Shown: positions 22,634-31,096, counted from the stretch's first letter. The stretch is 32,772 bases of DNA from Paenibacillus thermotolerans (GCF_028745515.1 NZ_JAQZSG010000042.1:1-32772), one strand, 5' to 3'. Made by a program: numbers and translations. The notes: generated from the sequence alone by a model not told the origin.

Positions 22634-23638
22634 ATGGCATCTCCTGAAATATTGTCTAGAGCTGCTTTATCCTATGGATTTGATGTTGAAACTTTATCTT
22701 TTATCAGCAATTCAACCAACGAAGTGTACCAATTCACTAAAAAGGATTTACCATACATCTTACGATTATCTGAAAGACCGCTTGATTATGTTAATAACAT
22801 TAAAGCGGAAGTCCAATGGGTTCGATATTTGGCTGAAAACGGAGTGCGAGCTTCGTTACCGATAACAACTACCGCTGGAGAAATAATTGCTGTATTTAAG
22901 GAAGGGGATAAATGGATTATTGCAACCGCTTTTGAAATGGCACAAGGGATCTTTTTTGATACGGATCCAAAACTATGGCGTCATTCCCTATTTAATAAAT
23001 GGGGAGAAACGATGGGCAAAATCCATAGTCTTACGAAAACATATGATCCCGGTGATCCAAGCTTGACAAGACCTGAGTGGAGTGCAGCTAAGATCGATAA
23101 TCCGTACTTGGAGAAGGGGAAGTATCGGGTTTTGCTTGATAGATTAAAAAAGCTGGAAGGTCATATTTCATCCTTCCCTAAAGATGAGCATTCGCACGGA
23201 CTGATCCATTACGATTTTCATCCTTATAACTTTCTTATTGATAAGGGGGAGCATATAACGGTCTTTGATTTTGATGACGCAATATTCGGCTGGTTTGCGC
23301 TTGATATTGCTGTTGCAGCTACACATGCGGTATGGTGGGGATCGCCAAGCAATGATCGAGAATCCAAAAATGATTTTGCAAAAATGTTCTTGAATGAGTT
23401 TCTAATTGGTTATTTAAAACATAACCATTTGGACAGATTCTGGGTCCAGCATATTCCACTCTTCATGGATTATAGGAACATCAGCTCTTTTTTTAGGTGG
23501 CTAAGCAGTTGGGATGGAAATGAAGAACGTTTGTCGGAGTCCCAAAAAAGTGCAATTGTCTATGCAGTCGAACTTATCCAACAAGATCTGCCCTACGACG
23601 GTTGTGATATTCAATTGGACGGTGAACTATTTATTTAA
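22634..23638 (+). CDS. APH/choline-kinase-fold phosphotransferase
   Basis: A 334-residue member of the aminoglycoside phosphotransferase (APH) enzyme family. The N-lobe Lys in the hinge region is replaced by a YILRL segment (41-45), as is common. The Brenner loop is HGLIHYDFHPYNFLID (188-203), with catalytic Asp194 and Asn199. The metal-binding VFDFDDA segment is at 210-216, followed by DIAVAA. This family covers drug-resistance kinases, homoserine kinase II and many stress kinases, and I see nothing that names the substrate. GGAGGG precedes the ATG. It heads a run of GNAT genes, consistent with an antibiotic- or toxin-modifying cluster, but that is inference. Confidence 0.85.
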   Translation: MASPEILSRAALSYGFDVETLSFISNSTNEVYQFTKKDLPYILRLSERPLDYVNNIKAEVQWVRYLAENGVRASLPITTTAGEIIAVFKEGDKWIIATAFEMAQGIFFDTDPKLWRHSLFNKWGETMGKIHSLTKTYDPGDPSLTRPEWSAAKIDNPYLEKGKYRVLLDRLKKLEGHISSFPKDEHSHGLIHYDFHPYNFLIDKGEHITVFDFDDAIFGWFALDIAVAATHAVWWGSPSNDRESKNDFAKMFLNEFLIGYLKHNHLDRFWVQHIPLFMDYRNISSFFRWLSSWDGNEERLSESQKSAIVYAVELIQQDLPYDGCDIQLDGELFI

Positions 23639-23684
23639 CTAGCGGGGAGAGCATTGTAACATGCGGAGGTCAAAGGGTGACGCA

Positions 23685-24089
23685 ATGAAATACAAATCAA
23701 CGCTTGATGGTATCACTCCTACAATGTTAGATGGATTTTTTGTAGGTTGGCCAAATCCACCATCGGCTAACAAGCTTTTTGAAATATTAAGCAATAGCTA
23801 TAAATTTGTTCTTGCTATTGATGAAAAGACAGACAAGGTGATTGGTTTTATTACCGCAATAAGTGACGGTGTTTTGTCGGCATATATTCCCCTGTTAGAG
23901 GTTCTACCTTATTATCAAAAACAAGGTATAGGAAGTGAGATGGTAAAACGTTTGCTTCAGCAATTGTCGGATATTTATATGGTAGACCTCATCTGTGATG
24001 AAAATTTGCAGGAATATTACGAACGGCTTGGACTGAAAAAGGCAAATGGAATGATAATTCGTAATTTTGCCAATCAATCAGGTCGATAA
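23685..24089 (+). CDS. GNAT N-acetyltransferase
   Basis: A 134-residue single-domain GNAT acetyltransferase using acetyl-CoA. The pyrophosphate-binding motif is PYYQKQGIGSEMVKRLL, with the Q-x-x-G-x-G core at residues 78-83. Strand beta4 precedes it (YIPLLEVLP), and the C-terminal YYERLGLKKANGMII is the usual helix-strand end. ATG 23685 has AAAGGGTGA upstream. An in-frame ATG at 23661 would add MRRSKGDA and also has a distant GGGGAGAG site. It follows the APH-like gene by 46 nt in the same direction and is likely co-transcribed. The acceptor substrate is unknown. Confidence 0.85.
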   Translation: MKYKSTLDGITPTMLDGFFVGWPNPPSANKLFEILSNSYKFVLAIDEKTDKVIGFITAISDGVLSAYIPLLEVLPYYQKQGIGSEMVKRLLQQLSDIYMVDLICDENLQEYYERLGLKKANGMIIRNFANQSGR

Positions 24090-24150
24090 AGCTACCGGAG
24101 ATCAAGCAAGAATTGAAAGATTGGTCAAAATGATTATTAGGAGAATAACA

Positions 24151-24711
24151 ATGGATGTTAATATTTGGTCAGGTTCAAAAGTGAGATTACGCCCTGTGAC
24201 TCAATCTGATTGGAAACAATTCCATGAGAATGATCAGGATTCGGAGGGAGCAAGACTGTGCGACTCCATATATTTTCCGAGGTCTGAAGACGGAACAAAA
24301 GCTTGGGCGGAACGCATATCCTCTAATACATCTAATGGTGACAATGTATTTCTTGCAATTGAAACACTCGATGGAACTCTTGTTGGCAGTTTAACGACAA
24401 ACAGTTGTGATCCACGTAATGGTACGTATAAATATGGCGTAGCTGTCTTTCGTAAACATTGGCGAAAAGGATATGCTTCCGAGGCGATAAGGATTTTGCT
24501 TCGTTATTACTTTGAGGAACTACGGTACCGTAAGGTGAACGCTTATGTTTATGCTTTTAATGATGGGTCACGTGCTTTGCAGGAGCATCTGGGGTTCGTC
24601 CAAGAAGGGATACTTAGAGAAATGATTTTTACGAAAGGCAAGCATTACGACGAGTATGTATATGGACAAACAAAAGATGAGTTTGAAAAACTCAATATGC
24701 TTCTTAACTAA
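24151..24711 (+). CDS. GNAT N-acetyltransferase, RimJ/RimL-like
   Basis: A 186-residue GNAT of the Acetyltransf_3 (RimJ/RimL/spermidine acetyltransferase-like) type. It starts VRLRPVTQSDWKQFHEND. The acetyl-CoA loop is FRKHWRKGYASEAIRILLRYYFEELRYRKVNAYVYAFN (100-137), and SRALQEHLGFVQEGILRE is the typical end. ATG 24151 has TAGGAG upstream. The frame is open back to 24067 and overlaps the previous gene, but the upstream part is not domain-like. It could modify protein N-termini, polyamines or drugs. Confidence 0.87.
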   Translation: MDVNIWSGSKVRLRPVTQSDWKQFHENDQDSEGARLCDSIYFPRSEDGTKAWAERISSNTSNGDNVFLAIETLDGTLVGSLTTNSCDPRNGTYKYGVAVFRKHWRKGYASEAIRILLRYYFEELRYRKVNAYVYAFNDGSRALQEHLGFVQEGILREMIFTKGKHYDEYVYGQTKDEFEKLNMLLN

Positions 24712-24846
24712 ATAAAACCAATCCTTAAACCCCTTGAAGGCAGAAAAATCCAAGATAATTATTTAGAGGGCTGCGAAACGTTAGAGTGGCTAAGAGCTTT
24801 AACCCGGTAACCATTGCGATTACATGAGAGCTGCTTTCTCTATTCG

Positions 24847-24882
24847 AGTCACATTGGAGATAATTCTGATGTGGCTTTTTTG
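24847..24882 (+). terminator. Intrinsic terminator after the GNAT pair
   Basis: AGTCACAT (24847-24854) pairs with ATGTGGCT (24869-24876), with one G-U pair, and is followed by five more Ts. The 135 bp between the GNAT stop and this hairpin show no gene with a ribosome site. Confidence 0.72.
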
Positions 24883-24977
24883 TATAAAATTTATTTCTTA
24901 ATTGTTTTTGATATATTTTCTAACTGGTTCCATTATTATAATTGTCATTATTAGCCATTGGATGGAGGGGGATCTGG

Positions 24978-25838
24978 ATGTCGTTAGAAGTTCGTCCATA
25001 TGATGCTGAATTCGAAAAATGTGTTGATGAGTTAAACCATAAGGCATGGGTACTCTTTAAGTATAATAAAGATTACGAGCATCGGAAGATGAGTTGCGTC
25101 CTCAATGAGGATGGGAATGTAATCGCAGTAGGATATTTGCGTCATGGAATAACGGAAGATCACGATGTAATGGAAGTTGTAATAGAAGTTAACCAAGAGG
25201 CTTTTGAGCGTTTTTCTGAAGTGAGAACTATTTTATATCCTTCATTAATTGATATTTGCAATGCACTTCGTAATCCCGAAAAGAAAACGAAGTTGGTAGT
25301 TTGGAACGACTTTGATGGCGACCGGGTATATTACGAAGGACATGGTTTTTACGATTATCAAACGTATTATTTTGCAAAAAGGACAATTGACCATAAATGT
25401 ATCACCGAAATAGAAGCGCCTACCGGCGTCAAGGTTTGTCATAATCCAATGAAGGCAGAAGAGGAACGAATGAATTACATCAAAGTTGAAAACCAATATT
25501 ATAAAGGAGTCGTGTATTGGAGCGTCAATATGTTGGAATGGATGATGGGTGGTCCGGAGCTGCATACCATTTCGGCTTTTGAAGGCGATGAAATGGTCGG
25601 CAGCGTTACCTGTTGGCAAACAGGGGCAGTTGACCGGTTATTCGTCATTCCACGATGGAGAAATAAAGGATTAGGTAAATATCTCGTTGCAAAAGCATTT
25701 GAATATCACCTAGCAAACAGGCGTACGCATGTTCAAACTTTGGTGAATGATCAGGATGTAGTGGGCAAACATTTTTTGAAGTCGATGGGTTATAGCTTTC
25801 CTGATCGATTGGAACTATTAGCATTGGACATGCAATAG
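24978..25838 (+). CDS. Tandem-GNAT-type N-acetyltransferase
   Basis: A 286-residue protein with two halves. The N-terminal half (about 1-145) has GNAT-like secondary structure (VRPYDAEFEKCVDELNHKAW, VIAVGYLRHG) but no clear acetyl-CoA loop. The C-terminal half (about 150-286) has a good one, VDRLFVIPRWRNKGLGKYLVAKAFEYHLANRRTHVQTLVNDQDVVGKHFLKSMGYSF. This matches tandem GNATs in which only the second domain is active. ATG 24978 has GGAGGGGG 6 nt upstream. An in-frame ATG at 24942 has no site. The gene is flanked by terminators, so it is monocistronic. Confidence 0.82.
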   Translation: MSLEVRPYDAEFEKCVDELNHKAWVLFKYNKDYEHRKMSCVLNEDGNVIAVGYLRHGITEDHDVMEVVIEVNQEAFERFSEVRTILYPSLIDICNALRNPEKKTKLVVWNDFDGDRVYYEGHGFYDYQTYYFAKRTIDHKCITEIEAPTGVKVCHNPMKAEEERMNYIKVENQYYKGVVYWSVNMLEWMMGGPELHTISAFEGDEMVGSVTCWQTGAVDRLFVIPRWRNKGLGKYLVAKAFEYHLANRRTHVQTLVNDQDVVGKHFLKSMGYSFPDRLELLALDMQ

Positions 25839-25854
25839 GAAGTTATTCAAAGAT

Positions 25855-25892
25855 GGAGTGCGGACGTAGACAGTTTCCGACACTCCTTTTTT
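25855..25892 (+). terminator. Intrinsic terminator of the tandem GNAT gene
   Basis: GGAGTG-C-GGA pairs with TCC-GA-CACTCC around a loop and is followed by six Ts. Confidence 0.82.
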
Positions 25893-25916
25893 CTTATGAG
25901 TCTATAGCTGCTTAGC

Positions 25917-25944
25917 TCCTTTTTGTGAATTCAAAAAGGATTTT
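25917..25944. repeat. Perfect inverted repeat upstream of the sigma factor gene
   Basis: TCCTTTTTG-TGAATT-CAAAAAGGA has 9-bp perfect arms and is followed by TTTTC. It may be a second, AT-rich terminator or an operator in front of the ECF sigma promoter. Confidence 0.5.
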
Positions 25945-25977
25945 CATTGGTTAAAAAAGAAAATATTTATAAATTCA

Positions 25978-26006
25978 TGACCGGTTTTTGTTTTTCCTTA
26001 CGTCTA
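25978..26006 (+). promoter_or_regulatory. Candidate ECF-sigma promoter (autoregulation)
   Basis: TGACCG (25978-25983), 17 nt and CGTCTA (26001-26006) resemble the ECF layout TGAAAC-N16/17-CGTC, with an exact CGTC -10 and a half-matching -35. It lies 32 nt before the sigma-VOC start, as expected if the sigma factor reads its own promoter. Inferred from pattern only. Confidence 0.4.
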
Positions 26007-26037
26007 TTTACCGTATGGAACTGCTGAGGTGAGATTA

Positions 26038-27021
26038 TTGCATGCTGACGAACGAATACTAGTGGATTGTGCGTGTCATGGAGACCTAAATGCATATTCT
26101 GCTTTAGTAAGAAAATACTCTAACGCAGTCTACTCAACGGCATTCAGTCTTCTCGGCGATTTCCTTTTAGCCCAAGACATTGCTCAGGAAGCATTTGTCA
26201 AGGCATGGAACAATCTGAATTGTTTAGAGGAAAGGGGGAAGTTCGGCAGCTGGTTATTTACGATTACCAAACGGCTAAGTATTGATTGGATTAGGAAGAC
26301 CAACACGCGAATAACAAACCTAGAGGTTATTGATCAAGTTGCCGATCCGGTGTCTACTGAAGAAATGATTGAAAGACGAGAGAGAGCGAAAACAGTATGG
26401 AATGCTTTAAATTCCCTGGATGAAAAATATCGACAGGTGACAATTCTTTACTTTATGAGCGGATTTAACACTAGGGAGATTAGCAGGTATCTAAATATAT
26501 CCGTAAGCTCCACCGAAAGCCGCCTCAGAAGGGCAAAGGAAAAATTAAAACTGGAGTTGATATCATTGGTCGAAGAAACATTAATAAACAATAAAGTTGA
26601 CGAAGCATTCGAGCGTAGAGTATTAGAACGACTTCAAGGAGTGGTTGTCGTTTACATTCCTGCGATTGAATTGGCACAGTCGGCGGAATGGTATGAAAAG
26701 TTCCTCGGATATAAAATCACCCATAAAGGCGATATTTGGTCGCTCGAACGTCCCGGTTATTTAAAAATTATTTTGTGTGAAATCGGATGCACCACACACC
26801 CAATCCAGTTCAATCGGAGTAACGACGACTCGACAGCCGTTATGATGATTGGTTCACCTGATATCGAAGAATACCACGAATTTCTCAAACAAAAAGGTGT
26901 AGAAGTTACAGACATACTGGATCGAGGCGGATGCGGGAAAAGTTTTCAAATGAAAGATCCTGCTGGTAACCGAGTAATGGTTGATTATTTTGCTCCTGCA
27001 TTTGATACAACAAACGCTTAA
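26038..27021 (+). CDS. ECF sigma factor fused to a C-terminal VOC domain
   Basis: A 327-residue protein. Residues 1-180 are an ECF sigma-70: region 2 about 20-88 (YSALVRKYSNAVYSTAFSLLGDFLLAQDIAQEAFVKAWNN, then FGSWLFTITKRLSIDWIRK), region 4 about 115-172 (LDEKYRQVTILYFMSGFNTREISRYLNISVSSTESRLRRAKEKL). After a charged linker, residues about 203-320 form a VOC/glyoxalase domain (YIPAIELAQSAEWYEKFLGY, ILDRGGCGKSFQMKDPAGNRVMVDYF). The VOC part probably acts as a built-in ligand or metal sensor, and no anti-sigma gene follows. TTG 26038 has GAGGTGA 6 nt upstream. GTG 26029 would overlap that site. A GNAT gene follows 63 nt downstream. Confidence 0.88.
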   Translation: MHADERILVDCACHGDLNAYSALVRKYSNAVYSTAFSLLGDFLLAQDIAQEAFVKAWNNLNCLEERGKFGSWLFTITKRLSIDWIRKTNTRITNLEVIDQVADPVSTEEMIERRERAKTVWNALNSLDEKYRQVTILYFMSGFNTREISRYLNISVSSTESRLRRAKEKLKLELISLVEETLINNKVDEAFERRVLERLQGVVVVYIPAIELAQSAEWYEKFLGYKITHKGDIWSLERPGYLKIILCEIGCTTHPIQFNRSNDDSTAVMMIGSPDIEEYHEFLKQKGVEVTDILDRGGCGKSFQMKDPAGNRVMVDYFAPAFDTTNA

Positions 27022-27084
27022 GCTTAATTTTAAGATATGACGCGGCGAATAACGATAAGGGAAAGTGCGAAAGGAAAGGTAACG

Positions 27085-27828
27085 ATGATTATGACGCAAG
27101 AAGAAATGCTGTTCATTGTGCAATCACAACTTGCAATTGACCTGATTTGCTCTATCGATGACCTGAACGGCGAGAGGGACAGCATTATTTTTGTTGAAGC
27201 TAAAGAAAATCCAGGACGCAGGCCATTTCCGAGAAAGTCGCGTTATTTCGAAATTGTGTTTATGGGGAAATCAATTGTAGTATCGGCTACACCCGAACGG
27301 TTGTTAATTGCCAAAACACACATGCAGGGCAAGGACAGGGACACGGTATTCTCCTTGCCGTTTATCAGAGGTCTTTACTTGCATTTTTTGCCTGATATAA
27401 AAAGAATAAAGCCAATGACACCCCCAAATTCCTTTTCATTCGAACTGATTAAGCGAGAAGAAGTGGTCAGTTTATTTGATGTTACAAGATTCAATGAAGC
27501 CATTATTTATGATACGAATCTTCCCTGGCAGACGGATCTAGCTATGCTTGCAAAGCAAGACGGGGAAATTGTTGGTGTGGCAGGGGCAAGCAAAACCTGT
27601 GATAAACTGTGGCAAATTGGCATAGAACTATTACCCAAATACCGTAATTTGGCATTGGCTAGTTATCTTGTAAACAGGTTAACTTTTGAAATATTGGAAC
27701 GTGGAGAGGTACCGAGTTATGACGTAATTGCCAGTAATATTGCTTCGCAGAGAGTAGCTCAACGATTAGGGTATTTTCCCGCATGGGTGTCTGATTGGAG
27801 ATGCAATTTTGAAGGACTTGAACAGTAA
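27085..27828 (+). CDS. GNAT-family acetyltransferase with N-terminal extension
   Basis: A 247-residue protein. The C-terminal half (about 150-240) is GNAT-like: LAMLAKQDGEIVGVAGASKTCDKLWQIGIELLPKYRNLALASYLVNRLTFEILERG, then NIASQRVAQRLGYFPAW. The acetyl-CoA loop reads KYRNLALAS rather than RxxGxG/A, so activity is uncertain. The N-terminal half (about 1-140) is not recognised and may be a second, degenerate GNAT-like domain. ATG 27085 has AAGGAAAGG upstream, and ATG 27091 is an alternative. It lies 63 nt after the sigma-VOC gene without a terminator between, so it may belong to the same transcript. Confidence 0.75.
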   Translation: MIMTQEEMLFIVQSQLAIDLICSIDDLNGERDSIIFVEAKENPGRRPFPRKSRYFEIVFMGKSIVVSATPERLLIAKTHMQGKDRDTVFSLPFIRGLYLHFLPDIKRIKPMTPPNSFSFELIKREEVVSLFDVTRFNEAIIYDTNLPWQTDLAMLAKQDGEIVGVAGASKTCDKLWQIGIELLPKYRNLALASYLVNRLTFEILERGEVPSYDVIASNIASQRVAQRLGYFPAWVSDWRCNFEGLEQ

Positions 27829-27948
27829 TGGTTTCAAGAAGCACTAGCGCAATTAAGAGGCAGGCGGCCGGCAACACGATCGGCTGCTATTTCATTGAAG
27901 TAACGCAACAAATGCTTGCTTATGTTTTAATTTTCAGGAGTTGATGAC

Positions 27949-28548
27949 ATGGAACAGGAACGGCAAGCAAGAAATGTAGCAATCTTGATTTTTGAAAATG
28001 TTGAGCCATTAGATTTTGTAGGACCCTTTGAAGTATTTATTACTGCAAGTAATCGGGGTAAAGACTTCAAAGTATACACTGTTGCGGAACACGATAGTCC
28101 TGTAAAAGCTTTGGGAGGTCTAAGCATTAACCCATCTTATTCCATCGCTACTTGTCCCAAGCCTGACATTCTGGTTGTTCCTGGAGGTTGGGGGACAAGA
28201 AAAGAAATGTTTAACGATAATATTACAAATTGGATAAGAGAAGTATCGAATGATGTTGAGGTTCTTCTATCTGTATGCTCTGGAACATTAATTTTAGCAA
28301 AAGCCAATTTGTTGGAAGGATTGAAGCTTACGACCAATCGTTTGGCGATAAACGAAGTAAAAGCAGTTATACCGGCAACTTCCGAATTACTAGAAGAAGC
28401 GCGATACGTTGATAACGGAAAAATTGTATTCTCTGCTGGTGTTTCGGCAGGCATTGATGCTTCCTTGTATGTTGTGGGAAAATTAATAGGCGAAGAAAGA
28501 GCTATAAACACTGCAAATATGATGGAGTATGATTGGAAAAGAAATTAA
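27949..28548 (+). CDS. DJ-1/PfpI-family protein, isonitrile hydratase-like
   Basis: A 199-residue class I glutamine-amidotransferase-fold protein of the DJ-1/PfpI superfamily. Glu19 (NVEPLDFVGPFEVF) and the nucleophile elbow Cys110 in LLSVCSGTLILAKANLL are conserved, as are the VPGGWGTRKE loop and the SAGVSAGIDASLYVVGKLIG end typical of the InhA (isonitrile hydratase)/GATase-AraC-like subgroup. CAGGAG lies about 9 nt before the ATG. It is cytoplasmic. It could be a hydratase, a glyoxalase III-like enzyme or a redox sensor. About 120 bp upstream hold a weak GC hairpin and no gene. Confidence 0.88.
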   Translation: MEQERQARNVAILIFENVEPLDFVGPFEVFITASNRGKDFKVYTVAEHDSPVKALGGLSINPSYSIATCPKPDILVVPGGWGTRKEMFNDNITNWIREVSNDVEVLLSVCSGTLILAKANLLEGLKLTTNRLAINEVKAVIPATSELLEEARYVDNGKIVFSAGVSAGIDASLYVVGKLIGEERAINTANMMEYDWKRN

Positions 28549-28749
28549 ACTAACGGGATAACGATAGATCCAACATGCAGAGAGCAACACATGATAATGA
28601 CCATGGGATCGTCATTAATTAAGGAGAACGAGAGCTCAGCGATGGAACCGATCCATCGCTTTTATTGCGTTCCGCTGAGCCCTCAGTGTCACTGTCAGGA
28701 AAATAGTGGTAATATGGTTTTGTTCATTGAAAAATGGGAGGACGATCGT

Positions 28750-29385
28750 GTGGGATCAAGAATAATGCATGTAATTATTGCAAATAAGATTGCTGAGCGT
28801 CTGTCGATTGAAGATAGAACGCCGTTTTTACTTGGAAGCATTGCTCCAGATGCTGTTACGACTAAAAACGAATCACATTTTTTTATAGGTGAACATCAAG
28901 ATTACTCAAGAAGTGTAGACTATAAAGGATTCTTGAATAAATACAGTTCGCAAGCAGATAGTCTTTATATGTTGGGATACTATATACATTTAATTGCTGA
29001 TGAAATATGGCTGAAAGGTTTTTACCTATCTTGGCTGAGAAACAGAATGGATGCCGATAAAGAATTATATGGTTTATACCATAATGATTTCAAATTATTA
29101 AACGGTAAATTATTGGAACACTATGGGTTAAGAGACGAATTGAGAAAGACGTTATATTACATTCCAACCATCATTGATTTACAAGAAGTTAAGTCCAAAG
29201 ATGTCGAAGGACTAATTCCATACGTACTGGAAGATATGGAGTATGAAAAGGATGTTTTAAATCAAAAACTTAATGTTTTTATGTTTGATCAAATTGTAGG
29301 TTACATAGAAACATCAGTCGAAATGGGATTATTGTTATTAAAACAGGCTGCCATCCTACACCTCTTACCTACAATGTACCGATAA
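28750..29385 (+). CDS. Zinc-dependent phospholipase C-like protein
   Basis: A 211-residue protein of the zinc-dependent phospholipase C/S1-P1 nuclease-like fold. Metal-ligand positions expected for the family are His7 (SRIMHVIIANKIAERL), Asp34 (LLGSIAPDAVT), His43/His49 (HFFIGEHQDYS) and His80/Asp84 (GYYIHLIADEIW). No signal peptide is present, as in the cytoplasmic hydrolases of unknown substrate in Bacilli. I chose GTG 28750 because GGGAGG lies 8 nt upstream and MGSRIMH matches the usual N-terminus. The frame is open to 28591, but that part has no domain character. Confidence 0.83.
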   Translation: MGSRIMHVIIANKIAERLSIEDRTPFLLGSIAPDAVTTKNESHFFIGEHQDYSRSVDYKGFLNKYSSQADSLYMLGYYIHLIADEIWLKGFYLSWLRNRMDADKELYGLYHNDFKLLNGKLLEHYGLRDELRKTLYYIPTIIDLQEVKSKDVEGLIPYVLEDMEYEKDVLNQKLNVFMFDQIVGYIETSVEMGLLLLKQAAILHLLPTMYR

Positions 29386-29591
29386 GCGACATTAAATTTA
29401 TTTTTAGAACGAAGTCAGGTTTCAACTTCAAATGGCATCTAACTATCTAGAACCACATATTAACTTCCAGATAAAAGGGGGGGCGTGCTTGAGGAGAATG
29501 TAATGTTTATATAGGATGGATCCCATGTTTTTGAATGCGAATTAGGAAAAATAATCAATGGAGTTTTAAAGTGACGAGGAGGATGATTTGT
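29386..29591. other. Gene-free spacer before the double-VOC gene
   Basis: About 200 AT-rich bp with no terminator-like hairpin and no ORF longer than a few codons that has a ribosome site. A run of seven Gs occurs at about 29479-29485. The frame of the next gene is open from 29535, but the true start is ATG 29592. Confidence 0.5.
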
Positions 29592-30986
29592 ATGAGTAAA
29601 ACGTTGATAACCACTGCATCAGCATTCCATCAATTCACATGTCTGTATCTGCCGGCGGACGACCCGCCGGCATTAATAGACTGGTATAAAGAACTATTCA
29701 ATTCCCCTAGTACACGCAAGCATTTTCTTTTCTGGGGACCTAAGAAAGAATTTGTAGCCAACTGTAATTTCATTACGGATGAATACATTCCGGGTGAAAC
29801 TTATGAAATGTTTGCTGTTCGATTTGAAACAGATTGTATAGAAGCGTTGTACGAACGTCTGTCGAAGGCCGGCGTTGTATTGGAGCCGATGCAAAAGGAT
29901 CGTACGGGCTTTACTTTTGTATTTACCGACCCTCAAGGAAATAAGTTTCAAGTATGGCAGCACCCAGATACTGAGACCCAATCATTGCGGGACGATGTTC
30001 CGGCTTTAATCGGAGCAACCACTCTATTTTTCCCGGTTGCGAACCCGGAAGAAACGCGCAAATGGTATTTAGAGGTTATTGGTTTAGAGTTAAACGATTC
30101 AGGGTGGCCGACAACAAGCAAAGGACAAGAAATTCGTTTCTACAAAGCATTGGATATTGGACTGAATCAGCCTTATCATAGACATTGGTCTATCATCAAT
30201 GTCGCTGTAGATGGGCTTGATGTGATGCACAAACGATTGCTGGAGCAAGGACAGAAGGTTAAGTATATACTTGACAGAGGCGGTTGCGGGCGAAATTTCG
30301 ATCTATATGACCCCGATGGCAATATGCTGGAAATATGGGAACCGCAGACGATGATACTTAAGAATTTCAATGTTGAGGTTGACTGTTCCGATTGGAAACA
30401 ACATTATCATTTTGCTAATGCCGGCTTTGAGGATAACGAGCCGGAAGGAGGAGATATTGATTCGTTTTTGGCGAGAGTGTCAAAGAACGATTTTAACCAT
30501 CGCCGTATCGTGATTCCGGGCTATAATGTATTACAAACACTTGATCCTGAGGGAATGGAATCTCTTTTAGAAACCCTGCATCAGTATAGTATGGAACACC
30601 CTCGGAATTCATTCGAAATCATAAAGCGTGATTGGGAGCCGACCGACACTGACGCTATGGAGCCCGCTGATCATAGAGAAGTATTTATTGTCCCTACCGA
30701 ACGTGCTAAGGGAATCTTAAAAATATATGGGAGGTCCGATAGCCCGAATTGGAAAGACCGAATTGTTGTGCAGATTCCTTTTTTTAGTTTTGATATCGAT
30801 ACGTTTTTTTCAAAAGCATTAGAAGGCCGCCATGAAATTTTCCGACAAATCCAAATTATTAATGATGAAGCATCCATACCTTGGTATTTGAAAAAGATTG
30901 ATTCAGATGCGGTTAGGGAACTAAAAATAACAGTGGAACGGTTTAATCAAGAACATCCGGAACATGCAATAGATATTATAGAATAA
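29592..30986 (+). CDS. Double-VOC domain protein with unknown C-terminal domain
   Basis: A 464-residue cytoplasmic protein. VOC domain 1 spans about 12-125 (WYKELFNSPSTRKHFLFWGP, FVFTDPQGNKFQVWQHP) and VOC domain 2 about 140-252 (LFFPVANPEETRKWYLEVIGL, YILDRGGCGRNFDLYDPDGNMLEIWEP). The second ending is strikingly like that of the sigma-fused VOC domain at 26038. Residues about 256-464 are an alpha/beta domain I do not recognise, rich in charged residues and without membrane segments. GAGGAGG lies 8 nt before ATG 29592. Enzyme or ligand-binding roles are both possible. A strong terminator follows. Confidence 0.82.
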   Translation: MSKTLITTASAFHQFTCLYLPADDPPALIDWYKELFNSPSTRKHFLFWGPKKEFVANCNFITDEYIPGETYEMFAVRFETDCIEALYERLSKAGVVLEPMQKDRTGFTFVFTDPQGNKFQVWQHPDTETQSLRDDVPALIGATTLFFPVANPEETRKWYLEVIGLELNDSGWPTTSKGQEIRFYKALDIGLNQPYHRHWSIINVAVDGLDVMHKRLLEQGQKVKYILDRGGCGRNFDLYDPDGNMLEIWEPQTMILKNFNVEVDCSDWKQHYHFANAGFEDNEPEGGDIDSFLARVSKNDFNHRRIVIPGYNVLQTLDPEGMESLLETLHQYSMEHPRNSFEIIKRDWEPTDTDAMEPADHREVFIVPTERAKGILKIYGRSDSPNWKDRIVVQIPFFSFDIDTFFSKALEGRHEIFRQIQIINDEASIPWYLKKIDSDAVRELKITVERFNQEHPEHAIDIIE

Positions 30987-31056
30987 GACTTCCACGGGCA
31001 GCATAGCTTAAAAGCTGAATAAAATGCAATTTCGCCTTGAGGCAATTAGTTAATGT

Positions 31057-31096
31057 AAAGAACCCGCCTTCAGCTTACGCGAAGGCGGGTTCTTTA
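31057..31096 (+). terminator. Intrinsic terminator of the double-VOC gene
   Basis: A perfect 15-bp stem, AAAGAACCCGCCTTC (31057-31071) with GAAGGCGGGTTCTTT (31081-31095), around a 9-nt loop. Confidence 0.93.

Noticed and set aside
24712-24795. In-frame continuation after the GNAT stop (PLEGRKIQDNYLEGCETLEWLRALTR)
   Set aside because: About 30 open codons without a ribosome site or start. This is expected by chance.
27862-27895. GC-rich hairpin after the GNAT gene at 27085
   Set aside because: The stem has a mismatch and the following tract is only TATTTC, so it was not called a terminator.
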